DNA from: Glomus cerebriforme
Lineage: Eukaryota > Glomeromycota > Glomeromycetes > Glomerales > Glomeraceae
Reading direction: 5' to 3'
Assembly: GCA_003550305.1 (NCBI GenBank)
Contig: QKYT01000001.1
Location: 251,579-287,037 of the forward strand
DNA length: 35,459 nt
Under the pieces are notes generated by a model. The model worked only from the letters and a program-made list of their open reading frames with translations. It did no database searches and had not been told where the DNA came from. Positions 1 to 11,572 of the stretch are shown in pieces (the stretch's first letter is position 1; the number at the start of each line of letters is the position of its first letter). The translations under genes and the position numbers were made by a program.

Positions 1-40
1 AAAAAAAAATAAAATAAAAAAAATAAATACGCATTAAATA

Positions 41-2461
41 ATGCATAACATAATAAAACCAAAGGCATCATATGATTCTCTCAATGTAGATACTTCCCTT
101 TCCGGTAGAGGAAAATTCTTTCCGACTTTACGTAGATATTCTTCAACGACGAATTTACATCATCAAGAAAATGTTAATACTCCACAAATACTTCATAGAA
201 GCCTTTCATCAATCTTTAAAAAAATACCAAAAACTCCTACTGATGAAAAAGTTGAAAATGATGTTAATTCAATAGATGATGATAATTCTTCAATAACTTC
301 ATCAGATTCATCTTTTGATGATACTGATACAAAATCAAATAAATTAATTTCAATATTTAGTGGAGCTTTTAATAATAAGGGTAATAATAATTTAAATAAT
401 AATAATCATCATCATAATAAAAGAAAAAAATATAATTTTAATGAAATTATTGTTAGTAATGAAATTATAATTACTACTATGGATTCAAAAGATTTATTAG
501 ATGAAAATGATGATTATATAGTTTCTTCTTCTCCTTCTTTAACCACTTATGAAACTCATTTACAAACTCCTACTCATAATTATTCTTATTATTATCCTTA
601 TCGAAGTAAATCGGTTCCTATTTTACCTAAATTAAGTGAAGAATTACATCAAATCTCTCGTCATGCTTCTTCAGTAAATATTAATAAATTTAATGATAGA
701 GATTTACCTTCTATACCTGATGAAAATATTGTTTCTATTAATTCAACTCGTTCAACTCCTTCATTTAAAAGTGAATTTAATTTAAATGTTTCACAATTTG
801 AAACTGAAACAACTTTATTAAATCCTCCGGAATTGAAAGAAATATATTCTGTATCTACTTCTCCTATTATTTTACCAAATTCTTTAAATAAACAAGAAGA
901 ATCTCCTCCTTTACATCCACCAATTAAAGAATCAGAGATTATAATAAATGATATCACAACAACCATTCCAATCAATTTAACTACAACAACAACTATTCCT
1001 ATTATTACTACAACAACAACAACAACTACTACTACTACTACTACAACTACCACGGAGATCATGGAAACTTGGCCTTTCGCTCGTTTTCCACAAAGATCAA
1101 CATTTTATAATTTATCCAATTTACCTCCTTCAAAACCTTCATCACGTTCTATCATTCCACCTCGTTCATCTTGTTCTAAAAAATCATTTCCTTTAAAATC
1201 AAAATCACATTCTTCTTCCGTTGAAATAAAATTAAAAATATTTTCACCGGTTGAAACGAAATCATTATTTAATAATAATTCTAATTATTATAATTATGGA
1301 ATATGTGAAAAATGTAAAGAACCTCGTACGGGAATATTATGGTGTCAATCATGTTATTCATTAATTTTTCAACGAAATTTTTGTAATTGGACAAGTAAAA
1401 ATAATGAAATTGATGAATTTATTAAAAAAACTCAATTAAATTCTAATAATATATGTGAATTATTTGAGTGGATACCTTTTGAAAAATTTAGAGATTTACA
1501 ATTAATAGGTGAAGGAGGTTATAGTACAGTTTATTTAGCTAAATGGATTGATGGAAGAATATTAGATTTAAATGAAGATGGAAAATGGGAAAGAACTGGT
1601 GAGAATGATGTCATATTAAAAATATTTTATGATTCAAAAGATCTTTCTCAAGATTATTTAAATGAACTTGAATCTTATAATCGATGTAATTCAAAATTAA
1701 ATCGAGTTTTAAGATGTTATGGTATATCAAAAGATCCTTTTGCAAAAAATACTATCATGGTAATGGAATATGCTAAAGATGGTTCTTTAAAAGTTCATTT
1801 AAAAAATAATTTTAAGAATTTTACTTGGATTAAACGTATTTCTATACTTGATGATATAACACAATCATTAAAATCAATTCATTCAGTTGGATTAATTCAT
1901 AAAAATTTACATTCCGGTAATGTATTAATTCACGATGATTACGCTTTTATTGGAGATTTAGGTTTATGTACTCCAAAAATTCAAAAACATGATTCAACAT
2001 CATCATTATATGGAGTTTTGCCATACGTAGCTCCTGAAATATTAAAAGGAAATCAATTTACCATGGCTTCAGATATTTATGCTTTTGGAATGATAATGTA
2101 CGAATTGGCAACAACTTTATCTCCTTATCATGATTATTCTTCTGATGAACATTTATTACATGATATTTGTAATGGAATTAGACCAAAAATTTTTGAAGGA
2201 ATACCAAATTGTTTTATAGAATTAATGACTAAATGTTGGTCACAAAATCCTGAAGAACGACCAAATGCGGATTATATTGCTCAAATAGTTCAAGATTGGA
2301 AAAATAATCTTTCTCAATTAGAAGAATTTAATAATGCTGAATCTTTTAGATTAAAAGATGATGAATTTGAAAATATTCGAGAAAAATTATTATTAGGAAA
2401 TTATAAAAGTAAAGTTTTACCAAAATTTTGTGATATATCATCATCATCAAATGTCGAGTGA
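41..2461 (+). CDS. TKL-like protein (pseudo)kinase with N-terminal zinc ribbon, 806 aa, intronless
   Basis: The first ~415 residues are low complexity (Ser, Asn, Thr, Pro) with a Thr tract around residues 306-338 and no recognised domain. A CX2CX9CX2C zinc-ribbon-like motif follows (C422, C425, C435, C438), then a linker with N-W-T-S-K-N and E-W-I-P-F-E. The kinase domain covers about 485-765: glycine loop G-E-G-G-Y-S-T-V from G490, VAIK-type Lys K527, D-L-G at D639 and A-P-E at 664-666. The HRD motif reads H620-K621-N622, so the catalytic base Asp is Asn, while the metal-binding Asn of the same loop (S-G-N) is kept. In TKL families this predicts weak or no phosphotransfer, though ATP binding could remain. 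The gene lacks the introns and the A-I-Y-x-S-R-L-L-N-F tail of its neighbours, so it is a different subfamily. It begins only 40 bases into the window, so its promoter is not visible; the first in-frame ATG was taken as the start. A cytosolic signalling or scaffold role is inference. Confidence 0.85.
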   Translation: MHNIIKPKASYDSLNVDTSLSGRGKFFPTLRRYSSTTNLHHQENVNTPQILHRSLSSIFKKIPKTPTDEKVENDVNSIDDDNSSITSSDSSFDDTDTKSNKLISIFSGAFNNKGNNNLNNNNHHHNKRKKYNFNEIIVSNEIIITTMDSKDLLDENDDYIVSSSPSLTTYETHLQTPTHNYSYYYPYRSKSVPILPKLSEELHQISRHASSVNINKFNDRDLPSIPDENIVSINSTRSTPSFKSEFNLNVSQFETETTLLNPPELKEIYSVSTSPIILPNSLNKQEESPPLHPPIKESEIIINDITTTIPINLTTTTTIPIITTTTTTTTTTTTTTTTEIMETWPFARFPQRSTFYNLSNLPPSKPSSRSIIPPRSSCSKKSFPLKSKSHSSSVEIKLKIFSPVETKSLFNNNSNYYNYGICEKCKEPRTGILWCQSCYSLIFQRNFCNWTSKNNEIDEFIKKTQLNSNNICELFEWIPFEKFRDLQLIGEGGYSTVYLAKWIDGRILDLNEDGKWERTGENDVILKIFYDSKDLSQDYLNELESYNRCNSKLNRVLRCYGISKDPFAKNTIMVMEYAKDGSLKVHLKNNFKNFTWIKRISILDDITQSLKSIHSVGLIHKNLHSGNVLIHDDYAFIGDLGLCTPKIQKHDSTSSLYGVLPYVAPEILKGNQFTMASDIYAFGMIMYELATTLSPYHDYSSDEHLLHDICNGIRPKIFEGIPNCFIELMTKCWSQNPEERPNADYIAQIVQDWKNNLSQLEEFNNAESFRLKDDEFENIREKLLLGNYKSKVLPKFCDISSSSNVE
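1007..1052 (+). repeat. ACA/ACT trinucleotide microsatellite inside the kinase ORF
   Basis: A run of ACA, ACT and ACC codons encodes an almost pure Thr tract. Such a tract is prone to length change by slippage in multiples of three. The opposite strand gives a poly-Val reading frame that is a by-product. Confidence 0.9.
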
Positions 2462-4678
2462 TGCGTATTTTTTTTTTTTGTTGTGTGTAAATTGATAAAT
2501 ATAAATAAAAAATATATATATATATAATATAGAATTATTTCTCTCTCTCTTTTTATTATTATTATTATTATTATTATTTGATTTTTTTTTTAGCATACTT
2601 TTGATTTTTCTTTTTTTTTTAATTTTATTCTCCTTGTAGATAAACAAACAGCAACGGATTTATTTTTAAATGCTAATTCCGTAATTAAAAATAGTATTTT
2701 AATTTATATATCATCGATATTTCTTGTAATATATTTAATTTAATCAAATTATTAAAGTTCATTACGCGTGAATTTTATGTCATGACGTCACGTTGATTTA
2801 ACCGTTTATCTTGAAATTGATTCACGTGATCAAAACTTCCAAGGATATACGATACAAAAACAACTACTATACCATATAAATTTAATTAATGAATTAGATC
2901 TTTACTGATTTTCATTTTAAACTTTTAAACTAATGATATGATGTTATTGAAAAATGTTAACACATTACGTCTGCATACTTACTGTATTGTACATATTTCA
3001 AATTGTGACACATTTTCTTCATCTGCCATCATACTGTATATCTCAAAAGTCAATGACTTTATAAAATGGCTACGTAATTGTAAATAAATACTGTAAATAA
3101 ATGCTCATCGGGCGTAGTTCCGATTTATGACTTAACATATCGCAACGCAAGTTACCGCATATTATTAATTAAAAACAGATTATTTTATTTATTTGTTTGT
3201 TTAATTTTAATTTAATTTAAAAAAAAAAAATAATTCTTTTAAGAATGTACATTTAATATCGCAAAATATAATATTTCTTTGATAATAGGTAACTGAATTT
3301 CATTTAGAAATTCTTAATTTGGATTCTTATTGTTAGAAATAAAAGAATGACATAAATAAATACGTAATATTACATTATTATTATTTATCATCTATCAATG
3401 ATTTTGATTTTTTTTTTTCACTTGGTCGAACAGAAATGATCGAGAAAAAAAAAAATCTTTATAAATTCGAAAGAATTGATTGATTTTTTCTAAATTTAGT
3501 ATAAAAAAGTTATAGTTTTATGTTGTGCATTGTTCCGTCAAAAAATTAAATTAATTATTTTGTTTGTTGTTTTTTTTTAGTAACACATTTGTAATTTCAC
3601 CAATAGATTCTTCATTTTCCCATTCAGACTAAAAATAATTTTTTTTACAATATACTTACGTTTAAAAATGTAACACATTATCACTTGTTTAACTTGTTCG
3701 TTTATTTGCCTTATTTGTATCACCATTGTCTGCCGTGTATGGTGAATTTTTTTAAAGGTTGTCCGATCCAATTAATTACCGATGATTGTCCGCAATATAT
3801 GAAATATATTATCGCGTACTAATCATATATGTAAAATAAATCGCGTTCTAAATATAAAAATTCGATTTCTTTTTTTTATTTATTTTTTTATTGTAAGGAA
3901 AAAAAAAAAAAATTTTTAATGTTAAATGACCAATCAAGGAATAATAAATTAGCAAAAAAAATTATTTTAAAATTCTTAACTTGGACCATTTTAATTTCGG
4001 TTAATACCGATTATGAATGTTTTATTTTAAACATAATCATTTTAAAATGCTTACATACATTTTTATTGTATTTAAAAGGAGTAAAATAAATAAATAAATA
4101 AATAAATTAATTAATTAAAATGATAATAAACCCGATATTCTTCGTTATTTTAAATTATTTTTCGGAGCTTTTATTGCGGACACAATTACAGTTAGTAAAC
4201 GTAAAACCGGATTTTTTTTTAAAAAAAAGAACTTGGAATATTTTACTAATCAGGTCAATTATTTAAATGGATTTACAAAATAAAAGATTTTTATTTTAAA
4301 AAAATAATTAATTGATGATATATCGCTTTAAAAGATAATAATAATATACAGCGATACTAATGCTTATTTAGACTGGTTGCCCAAGATTTTCTATTGTAAT
4401 TTTCTATTGTATATTAAATCGACACACTATTTTATCCAAAATTCTCCTTCATTTTAACGCTCAATATTTAATATATCAGAGTTGAGCATATATACTATTA
4501 TCGTCTTATCGATAGCTTCTCACGACATATTGTTTATAATCTTTTTTTTTCAACACAAATCCCTCCCAATAAATAATATGTCACCAACATTTTAACGTAT
4601 TTAATTCTTTCAGAAAATCCCAAGATATATATAAACTATAAAACTTCTAAAAGAATATTCTCGTTAATTTATTACTCA
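2462..4678. other. AT-rich intergenic region
   Basis: No coding region is supported. The start carries an AATAAA-type signal (about 2505) downstream of the kinase stop, then homopolymers and TTA/TAAA microsatellites. Short antisense frames here are chance. A small cluster of cis-element-like words at 2764-2880 is listed separately. Confidence 0.6.
2764..2880. promoter_or_regulatory. cluster of transcription-factor-like words without an obvious gene
   Basis: ACGCGT (2764-2769, the MCB/MluI-box word), the palindrome TGACGTCA (2783-2790, the bZIP CRE/ATF word) and CACGTG (2823-2828, the E-box word) lie within 65 bp. A TATAAAT follows near 2875. No long ORF starts downstream on the plus strand. 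The words are exact, but their function here is inference. Confidence 0.25.
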
Positions 4679-6281
4679 TCACTCAATATCATTTTCGTCT
4701 TCATTATCTTCAATGAGATCTATATCAAATAAATAAATAAACACTTACTTGGATTTGCTGGGATAATATCTATTAATAAAATAAATAAACAAATAAATTA
4801 ATAATTAAATAATTTTTTTTATAATTAAATATGAACATTTACCTGAATTTAATTCTGAAGGATTTATTGGTTCTGGAAGATCTTTGAAATTTAAAAGTCT
4901 GCTAGTGTAGATTGCTTGAAGGTGAGTTTAATATTTTCAGACTTATTTTCTTTTGATCTGCTTTTCAATTTGTTTTCTCTAATTTTTTTCATATTCTTTC
5001 ATTTGAGAATAAATTTCACTATCTTCATTGTGTTCTTCTTTATTCCATTTTTCCAATATTTGATGTAATTCTTTAGCAGTTGGTCTATTTTCTACTTTAG
5101 CATCCCAACATTTCATAATTAAATTTGCGAATAATTTTGGCGTCCCTTCAAAAATAGCCAAAACGTAATCGTGAGAAATATCATAAAAAGGGATTTCTTC
5201 AGAAAAATATTCATTCATCATTATTCCAAATGAATAAATATCTGCTGTGGCTTTTGTATATTTATGTCCACGTAAAACTTCTGGTGCCATATAATCATAA
5301 ACTCCTCTTTTTTTAACTGATCGCTCTTCATTATTTGTTGATTGACACATTCCTAAATCACTTATCATTGGATATCCATTAAATAATATATTACCTAAAT
5401 GAAAGTCTTTATGAACTTTTCCGGAATTATGGATATCTAATATTCCATTAGCAATATGTAGTATATTAGAAATTTTTTTATCATCTTTACAGGATTATTT
5501 AGATAGTAATTTCTCAAATTTCCTTCATTACAATATAGTAAAACCATCATATAATCTTTAGTCTTTGGATCTTGAGTAATTCCATAGCATGGTATAATAT
5601 TAAAAAGATAAATCTCAAGATGAGACTTAATCTAAAAAAAAAAAATAATATTAAATAAATATAAATGATCAAAGATGATAAAATGGCGTTATTTTATTTA
5701 ATTACCTCGTTTAAAAATTCTGTACTGATATCAGAAGAATTATCTAAACTTTTTAACGCAACTTTGTTAATATTTGAATTTTTCTCTCCCATTCTTGATT
5801 TTCAATATCCCAATAACGAATGTATCCTTCAGGCCAATCGCTGAATAAACTTTACCAAAACCTCCTCTGGAAATATAAGTAACATTTTGAAATTTTTTCA
5901 AAAGGTATCCAATGAAGACAATTTGTAAATCATACAGCGTTAAGTTGTGAATGTTGTATAAATTCATCAATATCTTTATTTCCACTAGTCCAATTTTTAA
6001 AATTTTTTTTAAATCTTTTAGCATTGCAAGATTGACACCAATACCGTCCTGTGTCAGGTTTATTACATTCTCTATATATACCATATGCTTCTTTTATATA
6101 AACTATTTTATCATTTATCTCTTCTGATTTGAAGTTGAATCAATAGAAGAAACGGTAACATACCCCTTTCAAATAAATGAATATTATTATTTAAATTATA
6201 GGAATTAGTATCATTGTATATTATAATAATCAATGATAAGGTATTTATAATATCTTTTTCAATATTTCCATACTAATTAAT
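4679..6281 (-). pseudogene. decayed zinc-ribbon TKL kinase paralogue
   Basis: Read on the minus strand, nearly all parts of the family gene are present but broken. An exon-1 relic starts at ATG 6281 (M-E-I-L-K-K, matching the copy at 32454) and soon hits a stop. The first zinc-ribbon Cys is Tyr (codon 6076-6074). A TGT codon has become TGA (5932-5930). Single-base indels lie in the A-run near 5896, at the S-A-D-W site near 5835, near 5490, and in the A-run near 4985. Relative to paralogues, about ten residues after D-Y-V-L-A-I are missing. The Lys of A-L-K-S-L, the H-K-D-F-H-L-G-N loop with catalytic Asp, D-L-G and A-P-E remain readable. The kinase intron (5705 down to 5632) and the terminal microexons (4749-4769; last exon ending in TGA at 4681-4679) still have GT-AG ends. 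It is the closest sister of 32454-34293. Confidence 0.8.
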
Positions 6282-7259
6282 TTAAAGGTTTTTTATACGG
6301 GTTTGAAGCTAAATTTATATGCATGTTACTCATCTGAAACTATAATTCTGCCAATCACATTCAATAACTTTGCCAGCTATTGTCTTACACTGATTATTAG
6401 TACAGTATAATGAACGAAAAAAAAAGATTCATCATTTTCACCTGTTAAATTTTCGTTCTATGATTTAATATTGTTTTATTGCATAAATACATTCCTTTTT
6501 TATATTATATTTACAGTAGATAGAAAATATGCAAGATAGGCAAAAAGTGAAACAGTAGCTGCATAGTGCAGATATGATTTAATAGTTCCTGTTGGCCATT
6601 TACTATGGATATGATGCATCAAATCGGCCCATATGTCATTTGAAAAGGTCTACTTAATTTAGGCCAGAATTATAAATTCGGCCAGAATTTAACTTTTTTT
6701 TTTTTTTTGATAATTTTAAATGCTATACAAAAAATTATTGCTCATAATGCTGGTCGAAAATTATTTTAGTCACGTGTTTTTACATGACTTCATGACATAT
6801 GTCAGATTAAAAATTTTGAGATTGACCATGTCATCTACCAACACTGTCGATTAGTAGGAATTATTTCATCATCATCATTATTATGTGCGATATATTGAGC
6901 CAAAAATTACGTAAAAATAAAAAATTCAAACTAAAAAAAAAATAAACATTTGCATGTTTTCTCTAAATGAGCTGCACTTCGAAGAAAAACTTCTCGCTTT
7001 TATCAAATTTTTGTGAATACAATTTTATTGTACGATAAACTTTACTTATGACAATCGATTGCGAACAATGATTGCATTAATTGCATTATTATTATTGTAT
7101 AAAAAATTCAACCAATTCTAATGGATCTAGTAAGAAAAAATTTTCCTAAAATAATAATTATTAACTAAAACCACTCAATGATTTCCATTATAATTGGTAG
7201 TCATTTTCTTTTTTCATTGAGCTCTATCTTTCCTATTTTTAATTTGTAATTATGTACTT
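6282..7259. other. intergenic, no gene seen
   Basis: AT-rich with no supported ORF. A short direct repeat of GGCCAGAATT occurs twice about 18 bp apart (near 6663 and 6680). Nothing else was recognised. Confidence 0.5.
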
Positions 7260-8335
7260 CTTCCTATTTTTTACTTACTGATACAGTAATTTCTTGCTAT
7301 TTCTAATCACTTGTTGTGATACTTATGATAACATGGGAACACAGTTAGACAATTTCGCATTTCTCTTTCATTATACAAATCAACTTTTCAACTGTTGTAT
7401 TTAATCCAGTTTTGCATAGAAATAAATCATAAAATAATTATATTTTCACACTGAAATAAAACATTTAGGCTAATCATTCGTCGAAAAAAAAATACGAGCT
7501 AATTGGATCTAAATCATTAACATATCTGGCATGGATAGTTTATAATCATTAGAAACAAAATGACAATGAGACACAATTGGAATTACTTCGTTTACTGTAG
7601 GGTTGATTTAATAATATGATGATTAATAATTCCACATAATCTAACTATCCTTATCGGAAATAATCCATCATATCGGATTATGTCAATAAAGAATATAATA
7701 AATGTGCGAATAATGAATATATTCTTTATTATTTAAATAAAATGCATTCAAATGGAATTTTGATTTATGAAAGTAAGATCATAAGACCTTTTTTTTCATT
7801 ATAAATTATGTGTACAAACTACAAAGAACGTGAGAAAAAAAGGGAATGTTGGAATATAAATACATAAATAAATTTATCAATAAAAAGTACTACGGTAGTA
7901 AACAAACAAAAACAAAAATTAATTAACTTCTAAAATAGGAATTTTAACAAAGATGGATTATTTTTTGATGGCTTAGCTATTAATGAAGTTTATGTTACAA
8001 ATTTCCTTTATTCTTTTTTTAACATACGTTAATCATAAGATTTATTGTATTTTGACTGTTTTTTTTTTTATCAAAATTATTTATGAAAATAGATATACAA
8101 TAATAATTGAATTATTTGAATTAATTTGAATGAAATACCAAAAAGTACGACGTTTTCTATCTTTGTTTCTATACCCGGAATTATTGATAAATTCATAAAT
8201 TTACTATTAAAGGAATCAAATATAAACTTATCGAATGATTTATTAGTAAAGATAAGAGATAAGAGATATCAAACGGATAATATAATGATGTTTCAACTAG
8301 TGTTATGGTTAAGCGATATTTGGTTAGATTAAATT
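7260..8335. repeat. segmental repeat, copy A
   Basis: Matches copy C (10520-11330) in the same order along its length, and copy B (9332-9640) in part. Shared landmarks are a block with TTGTGATACTTATGATA (near 7314), TATGTCAATAAAG (about 7680), GACCTTTTTTTTCATTATAA (about 7786), AACAAAGATGGAT then GTTACAAATTTCC (about 7950-8010), and ACTATTAAAGGAAT near 8205. Its last part holds a 68-codon frame (8126-8332) that is not conserved as protein in copy C, so it is treated as non-coding. Confidence 0.55.
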
Positions 8336-9331
8336 GTAATCAAACTGTAGTGTAACATCTATAATTCTAGTTCAGATGAAAGCTTCATATACTGTATTTA
8401 CAGTATTTATCTTATTAACTACTTTTTAGCGTTTAAAAAGACTATAATAACTAAATTTTAGAAGTACGATTTCCGTGTAGTTGATGGAAGTTCTAACAAT
8501 TATTTTATGGGCGTATAAAGACTGTATAAAGATACGTGGATTTTCAATAATCAGACATCACGAGTACAATAACTTTGAACGTGGTGGCTTTACTTGCGAT
8601 AAAAAAATTTTTTTTTGGGGGAACTGAAGACCCTTCGAGTTTCTTTTCTCACGTCTTTTTGATAATCATCTCTTACTCCGACCTTATATTTTCCATCTAA
8701 TACTAAAAACGGTAGGAAATTTGTCTTTACTAAAGCTATGATGCCAATTATTTCTAGCCTACTAACGATCATTTTTTATTCTATCCAGAATATCGATGAT
8801 TGGGGCAAATGAAACCGGATCATGAAGTTAATGTTGGAATAATATGTTAGTATAGATAAGCGAAAAATTGGGATGGTCCGCAGATTAATATCGAAACAAC
8901 AAGTTACTTTTTTTTTAGAAACAATCTATGCATATTATATTACAAACCTTACTAATTTGTTTTATAACTTTACCAAATGAATATTAATTTATTGTTTGCA
9001 GAGAAAAATTTACAATAATTTATTAATGTATAAATGTATATAAAAAAAATTGTAATTAATTTCCCTTATTCTGCTTTTGATATGCTAAAAATGCAAGAAG
9101 TCGATATTATACTGTAGTTAGGATTTATCTCACCTTCATAAAGATAACCGAAATTAATACTCTCGATGAAATTATCAAATCAATTCATCCAATTTTATTT
9201 GGATCTCAAAAAATTTGAATGAATGGAAGTTTTGATCATCTAAATATTCCTCGAAAATCTTTGATCTGATGATATATTATTCTAACTTATAATTTTTATA
9301 ATTCTTTGTTCGTCGTAAACAAAGGCATTAA
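8336..9331. other. intergenic with a possible small antisense coding relic
   Basis: Mostly featureless AT-rich DNA. On the minus strand, 8590-8772 gives a 60-residue frame with less biased composition than its surroundings (V-L-D-G-K-Y-K-V-G-V-R-D-D-Y inside it), flanked by in-frame stops. It may be the relic of a multi-copy gene. No family was recognised. Confidence 0.25.
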
Positions 9332-9640
9332 TAATTTTCGGTGAATCAGTATATCATCATTTCCTTTAATATTTAGTCATATCAATAAAGGATATCACTA
9401 TATAAATTTTTTATTTTGTAAAAAAAAAAAAAAAAAAAAAAGAAAGAACCGTTAGATAGACATATAAATATCGTGGTACAAGAAGAATGTTTGGAACATA
9501 AATATTGTACTATAAATATATACAAAGCCAAAAATTTAATAATTTCCAAAATGGGCATTTCAACAAAGGTAGATAGTTTGNGTTACAAATTTATTAATTA
9601 TTGGATTCTTTGTGCAAATTGATTGCATTTTTAACTGATT
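9332..9640. repeat. segmental repeat, copy B (short)
   Basis: Shares CATATCAATAAAGGATA (about 9378), CCAAAATGGGCATTTCAAC (about 9547) and GTTACAAATTT (9582) with copies A and C in the same order. It contains a long A-run and an N at 9581. It lies just upstream of the small ORF at 9809. Confidence 0.5.
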
Positions 9641-9808
9641 ATGATAAATCTATATTTAATCTTTGACTTTTCCCCTCCAAAAAAAATTACTTGAAAGAAT
9701 ACAAAGCCATCAAAGCTTTTACATCTTGCCAAAATCGTTTGCCTTAATTAAACGTTTCGGAAACACTTAAAAAATTTCTTTTTTTTTGACTATTTCTAAT
9801 ATCTCACG

Positions 9809-10234
9809 ATGGAGGAGGGTCAATCAATATTTGAACAAATATCAAAATTGGATCAAAATTTGATAAAAACTATAATGAACCAATTTCCTCTTCCCGTGAC
9901 ACCGCGCGACTTTGATGATGAAAGAAAAAAAATTAATATGAGTGATCTTGAAGATAAAAGAAAAAAAATTAAGCGCGACCTTTATGATGAAAGAAAAAAA
10001 ATAAGAATTAATATCTCTTCATTCAAAGTATATTATATTGCATTGGTTAAAAATTTGCAATATCATTTCAATATTCTAAACGATTCAAATGGTAAAATAA
10101 AAGAACCAATACTAGAATTATTTGTCTCCGCAATGTATGGCGCAACACATTGTAAAGAAAAGGTAAATTATAGATCAATTGCACATTACATGAACGCAAA
10201 TGAATGTTCCTTTTTTTATATTACATATTGTTAA
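9809..10234 (+). CDS. hypothetical protein, 141 aa, with charged R/K-K-K-I repeats
   Basis: No family was recognised. Residues ~33-70 carry an imperfect repeat in which E-R-K-K-I, K-R-K-K-I and E-R-K-K-I recur every 13-17 residues. At DNA level a GAAAGAAAAAAAATTA-like unit repeats, so slippage may have created it. The C-terminal half (from K-V-Y-Y-I-A-L-V-K-N-L to the end) has normal composition and looks like genuine protein, with three Cys near the end. No signal peptide or membrane segment is evident. It lies between segmental copies B and C, on the same strand as the HMG gene downstream. It may be the surviving first exon of a longer gene. Confidence is modest because the region is AT-rich and the ORF short. 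Confidence 0.4.
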   Translation: MEEGQSIFEQISKLDQNLIKTIMNQFPLPVTPRDFDDERKKINMSDLEDKRKKIKRDLYDERKKIRINISSFKVYYIALVKNLQYHFNILNDSNGKIKEPILELFVSAMYGATHCKEKVNYRSIAHYMNANECSFFYITYC

Positions 10235-10519
10235 ACGGTTTAAGACTTTTAATGAGGGATATTTATTCGAATTTTTGTGTTTTTTTTTCTTTTTTTTTTT
10301 TGTTTGATATGAGTTTTTTTTTTAACTAAAAATATAAGTAAAATTCAGTTTTTAAATACATTTATCGTAAAATTTTTTATAAAAAAAAAATTTTTTTTAA
10401 TAATAAATTTAAAATTATTAAATCATATTTCATCCTTTACAATAAATATTATAATTTGGATATGATAGAATTTGGGTATAACAAATTTATCGATCTTTAC
10501 TATTATAATAGTTTATAAC

Positions 10520-11330
10520 AAATTTTCTATTTACTGATAATTTCTTTGATATTTTTGGTCATTAATTGTGATATTTATGATAAAACGATTTAATAATTTG
10601 AAGATTTCGGTGATATTTTTTGGCAATTAATTGTGATATTTATTTAATAATAATTTGAAGATTTCGGTTCTTATTTCTGAACAGGGTTAAAAAAAATTTG
10701 ATATTGACAACTGGAACTTTTCTTTTTTTTTTCGTTCATTCGCTGTGGTGGGTTGTTAAGAATTTTCATATCAAGTCGGTGATTGGTGTATCATGTACAG
10801 TCCAAATTTAGATAGTCATGTCAATAAAGGATAAAACCGTTTTCACATGAACGAGAATATATATTTAAACGAAAAAAAATCTTTTTTTCTATAAAAAAAA
10901 ACTGTTGAAATTTTGTGAAAGAAAAATAGTTAGACCTTTTTTTTTCATTATAAATAACATGGTGGTACAATGTATGAAACATAACGGAATAAACAAAAAA
11001 AACTTCCATTTCCAAAAAGAGCATTTAAACAAAGATACTCTCAATTAATAATAAGGTTCGTGTTACAAATTTCCAAATTTCCTTTATTCTTTCATAATGT
11101 ATGTAAATCAAAAGATTTTATCATTTCACAGGAATTTAACCGTTTCTTTAATCAATAAATTTCTGAAACGGAATTTCATTAATTTGTTTGAAATACTAAA
11201 AAAAAAAAAAGGGTTCTATCTATGTATTTCTTTGTTTTTATACCTGAAACTTATAATAGTTCATAAATTAACTATTAAAGGAATTTTTTAAGGAAAAAAT
11301 CAACTCGTTATCAGCAAAACAGCAAAAGAT
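10520..11330. repeat. segmental repeat, copy C
   Basis: Collinear with copy A: TTGTGATATTTATGATAAAA (10566), CATGTCAATAAAGGATAAAA (about 10818), GACCTTTTTTTTTCATTATA (about 10934), AAACAAAGATACTC then GTTACAAATTTCC (11028-11080), and ACTATTAAAGGAATT (about 11271). It ends ~240 bp upstream of the HMG gene. The short frames inside (such as 11097-11291) are not conserved with copy A. Confidence 0.55.
10548..10668. repeat. two-unit tandem duplication of about 60 bp
   Basis: Unit 1 (10548-10611) and unit 2 (10612-10668) share ATTAATTGTGATATTTAT and AATTTGAAGATTTCGGT. They differ by a short gap. The duplication lies inside copy C and is absent from copy A. Confidence 0.75.
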
Positions 11331-11493
11331 AAGGAATATTAACCGGAAAATTATAAATGATACTTGTTTTATTTTCATTGACATTTAATAGGCGTTAATG
11401 GCGTTTTATCATTCTTTAATTTCTTTTTTTAAATCTGCTGTGTAACAAACAACATACCCTATAGTTAGTTATAAAAAAAAATAAGTTCACATT

Positions 11494-11500
11494 TATATAA
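11494..11500 (+). promoter_or_regulatory. TATA-box-like TATATAA upstream of the HMG gene
   Basis: The TATA word lies 73 bp upstream of the ATG at 11573, a spacing that fits a core promoter with a short 5' leader. The leader is purine-rich immediately before the start. Confidence 0.4.
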
Positions 11501-11572
11501 ACCATTTCATTTTTTTGTTTTTTTTTTTATCTTGAAATTTGAATTTTTAAAATATTTTAAAAAGGAGAAAAG

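Noticed and set aside
661..1062. 133-codon minus-strand frame with poly-Val
   Set aside because: It is the antisense of the Thr-coding ACA/ACT repeat of the kinase and has no independent support.
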